Under the pieces are notes generated by a model. That model made no database searches. It worked only from the letters and a program-made list of their open reading frames with translations, and was not told the DNA's origin. Of a DNA stretch of 64,000 nucleotides, positions 27,425-35,690 are shown piece by piece. Each line of letters starts with the position of its first letter. Positions within the stretch are counted from its first letter, which is position 1. The stretch covers positions 2,418,001-2,482,000 of the forward strand of contig NZ_PZPL01000001.1 in assembly GCF_003044275.1 (NCBI RefSeq), in the 5' to 3' direction. The DNA comes from Rathayibacter caricis DSM 15933. Lineage in GTDB: Bacteria > Actinomycetota > Actinomycetes > Actinomycetales > Microbacteriaceae. The translations under genes and the position numbers were made by a program.

Positions 27425-28956
27425 TCGGCACCCTCGATCGCGCCCTCGGGCGCATCACCATGTACCGCCTGGTCTGGATGACGCTCGCCGCGCTCCTCCT
27501 GGTGGCCCTCGCCTACTCCGCGGCCGGTCGCATCTTCTTCACGCCGCTCGAGATCGCCGCGACGGCGGTGGTGGCCGTGGTCTCGACGACGGCCGCGACC
27601 TGGCTGATCGCGCGGGCGGTGCGCTCGCCGGCGCACCTCGAGTCCTCGCTGGTCACCGGCCTCCTCATCGCGTTCCTCCTCTTCCCGACCGCGGAGCCGA
27701 GAGCGCTGCTCGTCGTCGCGCTGGTCGGCGCGATCGCCGCGGCGTCGAAGTACGTCCTCGCCTGGCGCGGCCGCCATCTCTTCAACCCGGCCGCCGTGGC
27801 CGTCCTCCTCGTCGCCCTCGCGGCGGGTCTGCTCGAGGGCACTCCGCTGGACGGCTCGCTCACGGCCGCCGCCTGGGTGCTGCCGACCGGCGCGCTCTGG
27901 CCCTGGGTGCTGGTGGCGGCGCTCGTGATCGTGGCGCGGGTGCGGCGCTGGGCGATCTTCCTCGTGTTCGTGCTGGTCGCGGGTGCCGTCTCGATCACGC
28001 AGTCGGTCCTCGGCGGGCAGGAGCCGGCTGCGGCCGCGCTCTCCGTCCTCACCGCCTACCCGTTCGTCTTCGCCGCCGCCTTCATGCTCACGGAGCCGCT
28101 GACGCTCGCGCCGCGCCGTTCCCAGCAGCTCGTCGTCGCCGTCGTCGCGGCGCTGATCACGAGCGTCCCGTTCCACCTCGGGATCCTCTACTCGAGCCCG
28201 GAGCTCGGACTCGTCGTCGGCAACGCGCTCGCGTTCGCCTTCGCGCACCGCCAGCGCCGACGGCTGCCGCTCGAGCTGCGCTCGGCGGAGACGATCGCGC
28301 CGGGCATCACGGAGTACCGGTTCCACTCGCGCACCCCACTGCACTTCGAGGCGGGCCAGTGGCTCGAGCTCGATCTGCCGCACCGCTCCGATGAGCGGGG
28401 GAGCCGGCGCACCTTCTCGCTCGCCTCCGCCCCCGGCGACGCCGAGCTGGCGATCGCGATGCGGGTGCCCGAGAAGGCGAGCAGCTTCAAGCGCGCCCTC
28501 GCGTCCCTCGAGCCCGGGGCGGTCGTCCGCGCCACGGGTGTCGGCGGGGACTTCGTGCTGCCGGCCGATCCCGCCGCTCCTCTCCTCCTCGTCGCCGGAG
28601 GCATCGGGATCACCCCGTTCGCCGCGCAGCTCCGCGCGCTCGCCGCCGGACCGCCGCGCGACGTCGTGGTCGTCTACGCGGCCCCGCGGATCGAGGACGT
28701 CGCGTACCGCGAGCTGCTCCAGGAGTCGGGCGCACGGGTCGTGCTCGTCGCACCGGCCGCTCCGACCGTGCTGCCCGAGGGCTGGACCCACGCGTCGGGA
28801 CGACTCACCGCCGAGTCCCTCGCGGCTCTGGTGCCCGACGCCCCGCGCCGCACCGGATTCGTCTCGGGCTCTCCGCTGTTCGTCGACTCCGTCCGCGCTG
28901 CCCTGCGCGGCGCCGGCGCGAAGCGCATCCGCACCGACGCGTTCGCCGGGTACTGA
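27421..28956 (+). CDS. RnfD/NqrB-like membrane domain fused to FNR-type flavin reductase
   Basis: A 511-residue fusion. Residues 1-275 contain about eight to ten hydrophobic segments with RnfD/NqrB-like motifs: FNPAAVAVLL at 121-130, EGTPL at 139-143 at the place of the flavinylated SGATPL loop, and FMLTEPLT at 221-228. Residues 285-511 are a cytosolic ferredoxin-NADP-reductase module: FAD motif RRTFSLASAP (329-338) and NAD(P) motif AGGIGITPF (392-400). Inferred flow: NAD(P)H to FAD, through the membrane domain, to the FMN lipoprotein. ATG 27421 overlaps the apbE stop. No 2Fe-2S Cys cluster is present. Confidence 0.88.
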   Translation: MIGTLDRALGRITMYRLVWMTLAALLLVALAYSAAGRIFFTPLEIAATAVVAVVSTTAATWLIARAVRSPAHLESSLVTGLLIAFLLFPTAEPRALLVVALVGAIAAASKYVLAWRGRHLFNPAAVAVLLVALAAGLLEGTPLDGSLTAAAWVLPTGALWPWVLVAALVIVARVRRWAIFLVFVLVAGAVSITQSVLGGQEPAAAALSVLTAYPFVFAAAFMLTEPLTLAPRRSQQLVVAVVAALITSVPFHLGILYSSPELGLVVGNALAFAFAHRQRRRLPLELRSAETIAPGITEYRFHSRTPLHFEAGQWLELDLPHRSDERGSRRTFSLASAPGDAELAIAMRVPEKASSFKRALASLEPGAVVRATGVGGDFVLPADPAAPLLLVAGGIGITPFAAQLRALAAGPPRDVVVVYAAPRIEDVAYRELLQESGARVVLVAPAAPTVLPEGWTHASGRLTAESLAALVPDAPRRTGFVSGSPLFVDSVRAALRGAGAKRIRTDAFAGY

Positions 28957-29005
28957 GGATCGGCCGTCGGTCGGTGCCTGCCAGGATGCCGTTCGACGCC
29001 CGCTC

Positions 29006-29011
29006 TATGAT
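29006..29011 (+). promoter_or_regulatory. Leaderless promoter of the GT87 gene
   Basis: TATGAT ends 6 nt before GTG 29018; no ribosome site. Confidence 0.6.
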
Positions 29012-29017
29012 GACGCC

Positions 29018-30307
29018 GTGACGACCCCAGGACCCCGCGCGACCGCCCGCCCGACCGCCTGGCTGCGCGAGAACCGCGACTCCGCCACGGTGCTCTGGGG
29101 CGCCTTCGCCCTCGTGCACGTCGTCCTCTCGGTGCTGGCGCTCTTCGCGCCGGGCCTGCCGATGGGCGACGTCAGCATCGTCTACAAGCAGTGGATGCAG
29201 ACGGCCGTCGACGGCGGCGGCATCGCCGGGATCGACACCGGCTGGGTGTACCCGATCCTCGCCTGGGCGCCGATCGCGGCCGCATGGCTGCTCGGCGCCG
29301 CCGGGTACGACCTGGTGTGGCTCGTCCTGGTGGCACTGGCCGACGCAGCGGCCTTCGCCGTCCTCGTCCACGGTCGGCGTCCCGCGCGGCTGGCCGCCGC
29401 GCGCTGGTGGCTCCTCTTCCTCGTGCTGCTGGGCCCGATCGCTGTCGGGCGGATCGACGCGTTCACGGCACCTCCCGCGATCGCCGGGATGCTGTGGGCC
29501 GCCACCCGGCCCGGAGTCTCCGCCCTGCTGCTCACGATCGCCACCTGGGTGAAGGTCTGGCCGGCGGCGATCCTCGCGGCCGCCGTCCTCGTGCTGCGCG
29601 GTCGGGTGCGCCGGATCGTCGTGCCCGCCGCGGCGTCCGCGGTGATCGTCGCCGCCGTCGTCCTCGCGGGAGGAGGGGACCACGTCTTCAGCTTCGTCTC
29701 CGACCAGACGACGCGGGGGCTCCAGATCGAGGCGGTGGTGAGCACCCCGTGGATGTGGCTCTCGGTGATCCCCGGGTCGGGGAGCTACGTCTGGTACGCG
29801 GCCGACATCAACACCTTCGAGATGCACGGGCCCTCGACCGGTGCCGCCGCCGACCTGATGACGCCACTGCTCGCCGTGTGCATGCTCGCCGTCGCGCTGC
29901 TGGGGCTGCGTGCGCTGCGGTCCGGCGCCTCGGCCGTCCGCCTGTTCCCGCTCCTCGCGCTCGCGTTCGTCGTCGTGTTCATCGACGTGAACAAGGTGCT
30001 CTCGCCGCAGTACGTCGTCTGGCTCGCCCCGCCCGTGATCGCGGGCCTGGTCGTCGGCCGCGACGCGTTCCGGACGGGTGCCCGGCTGACGCTCGCGATC
30101 GCCGCGCTCACCCAGCTCGTCTACCCGTACCTCTACCTCTTCCTCCTCTACTCGCACTGGTGGATGGTGCTCGTGCTCACCGCGCGCAACGTCCTGCTGC
30201 TGGTCCTGCTGGGCTGGGTCGTCCGTGAGCTGTGGCGCTCGGGGACCCGCGTCACCGACGGAGCGCTGCAGTCCGGAATCGTGCGGAAGGCGGCTGTCGC
30301 CCGCTGA
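29018..30307 (+). CDS. Glycosyltransferase family 87-type membrane protein
   Basis: A 429-residue polytopic membrane protein with about ten helices. It fits the GT-C fold GT87/DUF2029 family that uses polyprenyl-phosphate sugars on the outer face of the membrane. Seen here: an early extracytosolic loop with MGDVSIVYKQWMQ and an internal TWVKVWPAAILA segment, the family's most recognisable stretch, and SPQYVVWLAPP near the end. The sugar and acceptor cannot be told; cell-wall glycan or lipoglycan mannosylation is the usual actinobacterial role. GTG 29018 follows the -10 box by 6 nt. Confidence 0.8.
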   Translation: MTTPGPRATARPTAWLRENRDSATVLWGAFALVHVVLSVLALFAPGLPMGDVSIVYKQWMQTAVDGGGIAGIDTGWVYPILAWAPIAAAWLLGAAGYDLVWLVLVALADAAAFAVLVHGRRPARLAAARWWLLFLVLLGPIAVGRIDAFTAPPAIAGMLWAATRPGVSALLLTIATWVKVWPAAILAAAVLVLRGRVRRIVVPAAASAVIVAAVVLAGGGDHVFSFVSDQTTRGLQIEAVVSTPWMWLSVIPGSGSYVWYAADINTFEMHGPSTGAAADLMTPLLAVCMLAVALLGLRALRSGASAVRLFPLLALAFVVVFIDVNKVLSPQYVVWLAPPVIAGLVVGRDAFRTGARLTLAIAALTQLVYPYLYLFLLYSHWWMVLVLTARNVLLLVLLGWVVRELWRSGTRVTDGALQSGIVRKAAVAR

Positions 30308-30321
30308 GTCCGCACGGCTCG

Positions 30322-30327
30322 TAGGCT
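30322..30327 (+). promoter_or_regulatory. -10 box of the 30372 gene
   Basis: TAGGCT; a start near 30334 leaves a leader of about 38 nt with AGGAGG at 30361-30366. Confidence 0.5.
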
Positions 30328-30371
30328 CGGGGACGAGCGGTCGACTCGCGGCCGCACAGCAGGAGGTCCCC

Positions 30372-30674
30372 ATGCTCGTCGCGTTCTCGGTCGCTCCCTC
30401 CGGTGGCGAGGGCCCCGACGCCTCCGTCCACGACGCGGTCGCCGCCGCGGTCCGCATCGTCCGCGACTCCGGACTGCCCCATCGCACGACCTCGATGTTC
30501 ACCGAGATCGAGGGCGAGTGGGACGAGGTGTTCGACGTGATCAAGCGGGCGACGGAGGCGGTCGGCGCGTACGGCTCGCGTGTCTCGCTCGTCCTGAAGG
30601 CCGACATCCGCCCCGGCTACTCGGGCGAGATCGACGCGAAGATCGAGCGACTCGACCGCGCGCTCGGCGAGTGA
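30372..30674 (+). CDS. Thiamine-binding protein family (MTH1187/DUF77)
   Basis: A 100-residue ferredoxin-like fold protein of the UPF0045/MTH1187 group. Typical features are the N-terminal strand MLVAFSVAPSG, a conserved TTSMFTEIEGEWDEVF stretch and the C-terminal helix AKIERLDRALGE. Some members bind thiamine, HMP or related ligands in tetramers; the ligand here is not known. ATG 30372 is set by a perfect AGGAGG 5 nt upstream. Confidence 0.82.
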   Translation: MLVAFSVAPSGGEGPDASVHDAVAAAVRIVRDSGLPHRTTSMFTEIEGEWDEVFDVIKRATEAVGAYGSRVSLVLKADIRPGYSGEIDAKIERLDRALGE

Positions 30675-30729
30675 GTCGAGCGGGAGAGCGCTCCCGCTCG
30701 AATCGTTTCGATCGACTCCGGATTCCGCG

Positions 30730-30735
30730 TACCCT
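30730..30735 (+). promoter_or_regulatory. Leaderless promoter of the MFS gene
   Basis: TACCCT ends 6 nt before GTG 30742; no ribosome site. Confidence 0.55.
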
Positions 30736-30741
30736 GGTGCG

Positions 30742-32004
30742 GTGACTCTCTCGCCCGGACGGACCCGCCTCGCCCTGCTCGCCCTCGCGATGGGCGGTTT
30801 CGGCATCGGATCGACCGAGTTCGTCGCGATGGGCCTGCTCCCGCAGCTCGCCGCCGACCTGCTCCCCGGCGTCTGGGCGACCGACACCGAGCTGGCCAAC
30901 TCGCAGGCCGGGATGCTCATCTCGGCGTACGCCCTCGGAGTCGTCGTCGGGGCCCCCACGATCGCCGCCGCGGCCGCCCGCTGGCCGCGCAAGCGCCTGC
31001 TCCTGGGCCTGCTGGTCGCGTTCACGCTCGGTACCGTCGCCTCGGCCCTCCTGCCGACGTTCGAGCTCGTGCTCGTCGCCCGTTTCGTCGCCGCGCTGCC
31101 GCACGGCGCCTACTTCGGCATCGCGTCGCTCGTCGCAGCCGATCTCATGGGTCCCGGCAGCCGCGGCAAGGGCGTCGCCTTCGTCCTCTCGGGGCTGACG
31201 ATCGCGAACGTCGTCGGAGTCCCCGCGATCACCTGGATCGGGCAGAACGCCGGCTGGCGCACCGCGTACCTCGTCGTCGCCGCGATCTTCGCCGCGACGG
31301 TCGTCGCCGTCCAGCTGCTCGTGCCGCACCAGCCGGGCGATCCCCGCGCGACCATGCGGAACGAGCTCAAGGCGTTCGGGCGACTGCAGGTCTGGTGGAC
31401 GCTCGCGATCGGCGCCATCGGCTTCGGCGGCCTCTTCGCGATGTACAGCTACATCACTCCGCTGTCGACCGAGATCACCCGACTCCCGCTCGGTGCGGTG
31501 CCGTGGGTGCTCGTCGTGATCGGCCTCGGTATGACCGTCGGCAACCTCGTCGGCGGCTGGGCGGCCGATCGGAACGTGACGCGCGCCTTGATCGTGCTGT
31601 TCGTCGGAGTGGCCGTCTCGCTCATCGGCTTGGCGCTGACGGCCACGACGGCGGTCGGCCTGCTCGTCTTCGGGTTCCTCGCCGCGGGCTTCTCGGCGGG
31701 CGCCTCGCCCGCGATCCAGACCCGGCTGATGGACGTCGCCCGCGACAGCCAGACGATCGCCGCGGCCCTCAACCACTCGGCGCTGAACATCGGCAACTCG
31801 GTCGGCGCCGCGCTGGGGGGAGTCGCGATCGCCGCCGGCTTCGGCTACCTCTCGCCGATCTGGGTCGGCGTCGTGCTCACCGTCGCCGGCATCCTGCTCG
31901 CGATCGGCAGCCTCGCCCTCGACCGCGCGCGCGGCAGCGTGCACACCGGCCCCCGCGAGCCCGCCGCCCCCGGCACCGGCAGCGTCCCGATCAACGCCCT
32001 GTAG
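30742..32004 (+). CDS. MFS efflux transporter (DHA1, AraJ-like)
   Basis: A 420-residue major facilitator with twelve predicted helices. The N-terminal helix FGIGSTEFVAMGLLPQLA is diagnostic of the AraJ/YdhP-type proton-coupled exporters of sugars or drugs. The loop-2/3 region (AYALGVVVGAPTIAAAAARWPRKRLLLG) matches the MFS motif A region, and SALLPTFELVLVARFVAALPHGAYFG follows. Substrate unknown. The stop is followed by a 490-nt gap full of repeats. Confidence 0.9.
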   Translation: MTLSPGRTRLALLALAMGGFGIGSTEFVAMGLLPQLAADLLPGVWATDTELANSQAGMLISAYALGVVVGAPTIAAAAARWPRKRLLLGLLVAFTLGTVASALLPTFELVLVARFVAALPHGAYFGIASLVAADLMGPGSRGKGVAFVLSGLTIANVVGVPAITWIGQNAGWRTAYLVVAAIFAATVVAVQLLVPHQPGDPRATMRNELKAFGRLQVWWTLAIGAIGFGGLFAMYSYITPLSTEITRLPLGAVPWVLVVIGLGMTVGNLVGGWAADRNVTRALIVLFVGVAVSLIGLALTATTAVGLLVFGFLAAGFSAGASPAIQTRLMDVARDSQTIAAALNHSALNIGNSVGAALGGVAIAAGFGYLSPIWVGVVLTVAGILLAIGSLALDRARGSVHTGPREPAAPGTGSVPINAL

Positions 32005-32058
32005 GGGGGCCTGCGTCAGCCGGTCCCGGCGCTGGACGGCCCGACCCGGGAGGACGCG

Positions 32059-32095
32059 GGTCTCGATACGCCGCCCTGCGGCCGGCTACTCGACC
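32059..32095. repeat. Imperfect palindrome starting GGTCTCGATACG
   Basis: GGTCTCGATACG on the left and GGCTACTCGACC on the right flank a GC core, forming an imperfect hairpin of 37 nt. From memory, very similar sequences are scattered between genes of many Microbacteriaceae. It starts the 490-nt gene-free gap 32005-32494. Confidence 0.6.
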
Positions 32096-32126
32096 AGCAG
32101 GGGAGAGGCAGGGCCCGATCCGCGCG

Positions 32127-32188
32127 GGACACTCTGCGGAACGAACCGCGCGGCGAACCCGACTGTGGCCCGGCAGGCGGGACCACCG
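32127..32188. repeat. Intergenic repeat unit A
   Basis: Contains CTCTGCGGAACG at 32132-32143, then after about 20 nt CGACTGTGGCCCGGCAGGC and ACCACC. Units B (32285-32350), C (32418-32484) and a fourth at 56595-56666 share this order. The right end can form a small stem (GTGG/CCAC). Confidence 0.5.
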
Positions 32189-32284
32189 AGTGCAGACGGC
32201 AGTCGCGGCCGCCGACCGCGGCCCGGTGGGTGGGTGGGGACCTCTGGGCAGGCGACTCGCGCGTTAGCCCCGGCAGGGCGCTCG

Positions 32285-32350
32285 CGAGACGCTCTGCGGA
32301 ACGCACGCCGTCGCACAGCCGACTGCGGCTCGGCGGGCGGCGACCACCGG
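32285..32350. repeat. Intergenic repeat unit B
   Basis: CTCTGCGGAACGC at 32292-32304, then CCGACTGCGGCTCGGCGGGC and GACCACCGG. Same orientation as unit A. A further right half-unit (CCGACCGCGGCCCGG) lies at about 32212-32226. Confidence 0.5.
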
Positions 32351-32380
32351 GCCGGTGAGCGCATCGCGTGAGCCCCGCGA

Positions 32381-32408
32381 CCGGAATCCGCGTGCCAGCG
32401 GATTCCGG
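32381..32408. terminator. Perfect hairpin between MFS and response-regulator genes
   Basis: CCGGAATCCGC at 32381-32391 pairs perfectly with GCGGATTCCGG at 32398-32408 around a 6-nt loop. It lies between repeat units B and C, with the two flanking genes convergent. Confidence 0.6.
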
Positions 32409-32417
32409 CAGGGCGCC

Positions 32418-32484
32418 GCGACTCGCTCTGCACAACGCTCCACGTCACGAAGTCGACCGCGGTCCGGCGGGCGGGGACCGCCGG
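32418..32484. repeat. Intergenic repeat unit C
   Basis: CTCTGCACAACGC at 32426-32438, then CGACCGCGGTCCGGCGGGC and GGACCGCCGG, where GCGGTCC and GGACCGC form a 7-bp stem. It ends 11 nt from the stop of the response-regulator gene. Confidence 0.5.
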
Positions 32485-32494
32485 ACAAGACAGC

Positions 32495-33154
32495 TCAGTC
32501 CGTCTCGATCAGGATCCCGTCGTGGATGGCGCGCTTGCGCAGAGCCACCTTCGTGCCGACGTCGATGCCGACTACGCGGTACTTCTCGCGGATGCGCTTG
32601 AGGTACGACTTGGCGGTCTCCTCCGAGATGCCCAGCTCGAACGCCACCGACTTCACGGGCTCGCCTCCGCCGTAGAGCGCCATCACGCGGCGCTCCTGGG
32701 CGCTCAGCTTCGGGGCGCCGTCGGAGTCGCCGGTCGACAGGGCCATGTCGAGTTCGTGCGAGATGTAGGAGTGGCCGTCCTTGGCCGCGCGGATCGCCTC
32801 GACGATCATGTCGGCGTCCTCGGTCTTCACGAGGTAGCCGAGCGCACCCGAAGCGAGCGCCTCGCGGACGACGGCCGGCTCGGAGTAGGTGCTCATCAGC
32901 ACCGTCTTCACGCCGGTGGTCTTCAGCGTGGAGAGCTTCACCGAGATCGGGATGTTGTCCTTGAGGTCGAGGTCGAGCAGCACCACGTCGACGGGGAACT
33001 CGGGGTGGGTGAGGAGCTCGGGCCAGGAGGCGACGGCGGCGACGAGCTGGATGTCGGAGGCGGCGCCCCGGATCCACTCCGTGAGGGCGCCGAGGAGCAT
33101 CTTGTGGTCGTCGACGACGGCGAGGGTGATCTTCGGCTCGGCGGTGTGTGTCAT
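32495..33154 (-). CDS. NarL/LuxR-family response regulator
   Basis: A 219-residue DNA-binding response regulator. The receiver domain (about 8-130) has acidic residues VVDDH, the phospho-acceptor Asp in VVLLDLDLKD, the conserved STYSEP switch and the Lys of GYLVKTED. The C-terminal HTH (about 150-210) reads LSAQERRVMALYGGGEPVKSV then ISEETAKSYLKRIREKY. It is the last gene of a three-gene minus-strand operon with a NarL-type kinase; a 58-nt gap separates it from the middle gene. Target genes unknown. Confidence 0.92.
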   Translation of the reverse strand: MTHTAEPKITLAVVDDHKMLLGALTEWIRGAASDIQLVAAVASWPELLTHPEFPVDVVLLDLDLKDNIPISVKLSTLKTTGVKTVLMSTYSEPAVVREALASGALGYLVKTEDADMIVEAIRAAKDGHSYISHELDMALSTGDSDGAPKLSAQERRVMALYGGGEPVKSVAFELGISEETAKSYLKRIREKYRVVGIDVGTKVALRKRAIHDGILIETD

Positions 33155-33212
33155 CGGGGGTCCTTCGGCTGTTCGTGGCGGAGGCGGGTGGGCGGTGTCC
33201 CGGGTCGTCCCG

Positions 33213-34436
33213 TCATCGGTCGACGGGGTTCTCGACCAGGCAGTCGATCTCGATCCGCAGTTCGCCGCCGCGGGACGGGGTGCGCGAGGCGCCCACCTGA
33301 GCGATAGCCTCCCACGTCGCAGGATCGACTCCGCGCAGTGGCACGCCCTCGCAGCGGAGCAGGATCGGGACGAGGAGGGTGCGTGCGGGGGCGCCCGGGC
33401 CGGGTTCACGCGGTGCTCCGGCGTGCACGTGGAGTGCCGCGGGCGTGCCGACCGCTCCGTCGAGGATCAGCCAGATGGCCGAGAGGAGGCCGTCGCGCTG
33501 AGCCTGGCCGAGCAGTCCGGCGGTGCCGTCGGGGTCCTCGAGGTGGACGAGGGGGGCGAGGAACTCCGACTCGAGGATCGCGTGGTGCAGCCAGGTCTCG
33601 CGGCGACCCTCGATGAGGTGGAGTCGCAGCTGGGTGGCGAGCGAGGCGGCGCGGGCGGCGCGGGTGGAGTCGAGGGGGAGCGGAGTGGTCGCGTCGCCGA
33701 CCTCGGCCAGCAGCTGCTCCGCGGCGAGGTCGAGCCGCGCGAGCTCCTCGGACGCGAGCATCCCGACCGCGTAGCGCGGGCCCGTCGTGGTGCTCTGCAC
33801 GAGCGCCCGGTCGATCTCGAGCTGCACCATGCGGCGGAAGCCGCGCATCATCACGACCACCACGACGGCCGGGGTCGCGGTCAGCACGAGCGCGCAGACC
33901 CGGACCGAGATCGCGGCCGCGCCGTCCGACGCCATCGCCGCGAACGCGAGCAGCTCGGCGGCGGTGATGATCAGCGCCACGACGATGATCTCGACTCCTC
34001 GGCGGTGTACGATCAGCGCCGCGTGCGCGACGGCGGCGCCCACCGCGGCGGTCGGCGCGGCTCCGGCACCCGGCGCACCTGCGACGGCGATCAGATCGAG
34101 GACGACCGTGGTCGCGGCTCCCGCGAGGAAGGCGGCGTACGCCCACGACGGGAGGCTCTGGCCGGAGAGGCGGATCGCGAGGACCGTCGCTCCGAACGTC
34201 GCGAGCAGCAGCAGCCAGGCCGCGACGACGAGGCCGGCGTCGTCGTAGTCGTCGAGAGTGGTGAGGAAGACGAGCAGCTCGTACACCATGATCGCGAGCG
34301 CGATGCCGGTCAGGCCGCTCCCGAGGTAGCTCGTGCCGAGCCCCTCGTGCTGCCGCTTGGCGGACGAGGCCGCTCGCGAGGGCCGCCCTCGGCGCGAGGG
34401 CGCCCCGCGGAGCAGCGGAGCGACCGGCTCGGTCAT
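33213..34436 (-). CDS. Membrane sensor-like protein with degenerate kinase region
   Basis: A 407-residue protein with about six hydrophobic segments in residues 30-205 and a cytosolic C-terminal half. The cytosolic part begins with a helix (FRRMVQLEIDRALVQS) like a dimerisation segment and ends in a region resembling an ATPase domain in length only. I cannot find an H box, an N box with its Asn, or the DxGxG and GxGL glycine loops. It lies between a bona fide kinase (ATGA overlap) and a response regulator. A dead kinase paralogue or co-sensor is inferred. Confidence 0.6.
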   Translation of the reverse strand: MTEPVAPLLRGAPSRRGRPSRAASSAKRQHEGLGTSYLGSGLTGIALAIMVYELLVFLTTLDDYDDAGLVVAAWLLLLATFGATVLAIRLSGQSLPSWAYAAFLAGAATTVVLDLIAVAGAPGAGAAPTAAVGAAVAHAALIVHRRGVEIIVVALIITAAELLAFAAMASDGAAAISVRVCALVLTATPAVVVVVMMRGFRRMVQLEIDRALVQSTTTGPRYAVGMLASEELARLDLAAEQLLAEVGDATTPLPLDSTRAARAASLATQLRLHLIEGRRETWLHHAILESEFLAPLVHLEDPDGTAGLLGQAQRDGLLSAIWLILDGAVGTPAALHVHAGAPREPGPGAPARTLLVPILLRCEGVPLRGVDPATWEAIAQVGASRTPSRGGELRIEIDCLVENPVDR

Positions 34437-35596
34437 TTCGGCACCTCCAGGACGACGGTCGTGCCGGCTCCCGGCGCACTGAAGAGCCGGGTCCGCCCGC
34501 CGACGTCCGCGAGGCGGGCGACGACCGACTCCTTGAAGCCGAGCTTCGCAGCGGGAACGGTGTCGATGTCGAAGCCGACGCCCGCGTCGGTCACCATCGC
34601 GCGCACCGTCCCGTCGTCCTCCGTGATCGTGACGTCGGCCGAGTTGACTCCGGAGTGGCGGCGGACGTTCTCGAGGCACTCCGCGAGGGCCATGAGGAAG
34701 GAGTCGAGAGCGGCGCCGCTGAGCACGATCTGGCCGGAGCCGTGCCAGATGACGTCCAGGCCCATCCGGCCGAAGCGCTTCTTGACGCTCTCGAGCGTGT
34801 TCGCCGCGGGAGCGCTGGTCACGCTGGTGAGCTGGTAGGAGCCCGACGCGCTCGGGGTGGGCGTGGCTCCCAGGCGGAGCTGGCGCAGGAGGTGCGCGTC
34901 CTCGGCGGCCTGCTGGCGGAGCGCTTCGACCGAGACTCCGACGCCGGAGTGGGCGAGCAGGGTCAGCGTCGCGAGGACGGTGTCGTGCAGCAGCCGCGCG
35001 CCCTGGCGGCGCTGCGCCTCCGTCTCGCTGGCCTGCCGCTCGACGCGGTGGGCGTTGCCGATGCTGTCGATCCGACGGACGACCCGGGGCACCGCAGTGC
35101 TGATCCAGAGCGCGAGGGCGCACAGGCACCCCCAGGGCAGCAGGCTCAGCAGCAGGGCGTTGAGGGTCATGGCGCTGCTCGCGATCAGGATCGACGGGAT
35201 CAGGCTGGCGACCATCACGGGCAGCAGGAGCAGTGCCCGCCGCGTCGACGTGGTGACGACGACGGCGACGGTGCTGGTGACCGCGTTCGCCGTGCTGACG
35301 AGGACGAAGGCGGCGAAATCGGGGGAGTCCGCGAGATCGAGGGCGAGCCCGGCGCTGAGCAGCAGGCCGCCCGCTCCGCTCGCGATCAGCCACAGCCGCC
35401 CGCCGCTGCGGCCGAGCTGGACGTGCACGGCGGCGAGACCCAGCAGGAGGGCCACCGCGGCCGGGACCGCGATCGGACCGAGCGTGCCGGGCACGAGGAC
35501 CAGCGCGAGAGCGGCGGTGTCCGTCAGCAGGCCCACGGCCCGCGCGGACTGGCGCAGGAGGCGGTCGCGCTCCCGCGCGCTGCGGATCATCGGCAC
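34433..35596 (-). CDS. NarL-type sensor histidine kinase
   Basis: A 387-residue membrane kinase. About five to six hydrophobic segments fill residues 20-170. The HisKA_3-like H box is RLLHDTVLATLTLLAHSG, the N box ALAECLENVRRHSG, and the G box TDAGVGFD with C-terminal GAGTTVVLEVPK. GTG 35596 is chosen because GGGAG lies 7 nt upstream; ATG 35590 is possible. It opens the operon with the 407-residue sensor-like protein (4-nt overlap) and the LuxR-type regulator. Signal unknown. Confidence 0.88.
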   Translation of the reverse strand: MPMIRSARERDRLLRQSARAVGLLTDTAALALVLVPGTLGPIAVPAAVALLLGLAAVHVQLGRSGGRLWLIASGAGGLLLSAGLALDLADSPDFAAFVLVSTANAVTSTVAVVVTTSTRRALLLLPVMVASLIPSILIASSAMTLNALLLSLLPWGCLCALALWISTAVPRVVRRIDSIGNAHRVERQASETEAQRRQGARLLHDTVLATLTLLAHSGVGVSVEALRQQAAEDAHLLRQLRLGATPTPSASGSYQLTSVTSAPAANTLESVKKRFGRMGLDVIWHGSGQIVLSGAALDSFLMALAECLENVRRHSGVNSADVTITEDDGTVRAMVTDAGVGFDIDTVPAAKLGFKESVVARLADVGGRTRLFSAPGAGTTVVLEVPK

Positions 35597-35618
35597 CGGG
35601 CTGCTCCCTCGGGTCTCC

Positions 35619-35633
35619 GGGGGGAAGCCCCCC
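35619..35633. terminator. G6/C6 hairpin at the head of the kinase operon
   Basis: GGGGGG and CCCCCC pair around AAG. It lies at the expected 5' end of the kinase message, just downstream of a minus-strand TATCGT -10 candidate (35639-35644), and after the metX stop. It could cap one transcript or end the other. Confidence 0.5.
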
Positions 35634-35647
35634 GACTCACGATAGCC

Positions 35648-35690
35648 ACTGCTCGCCCGTCCGCCCGGATCCGGTCAGACGGCGAGCAGT
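35648..35690 (-). terminator. Hairpin spanning the metX stop
   Basis: ACTGCTCGCC at 35648-35657 and GGCGAGCAGT at 35681-35690 are perfectly complementary (10 bp). The metX stop codon (35675-35677) is in the loop, so the last metX codons form one arm. Confidence 0.5.

Noticed and set aside
32086-32448. Several 70-140 residue frames in the repeat-rich gap
   Set aside because: They are translations of the repeats themselves (recurring VPQSV-type strings), with no start signals.
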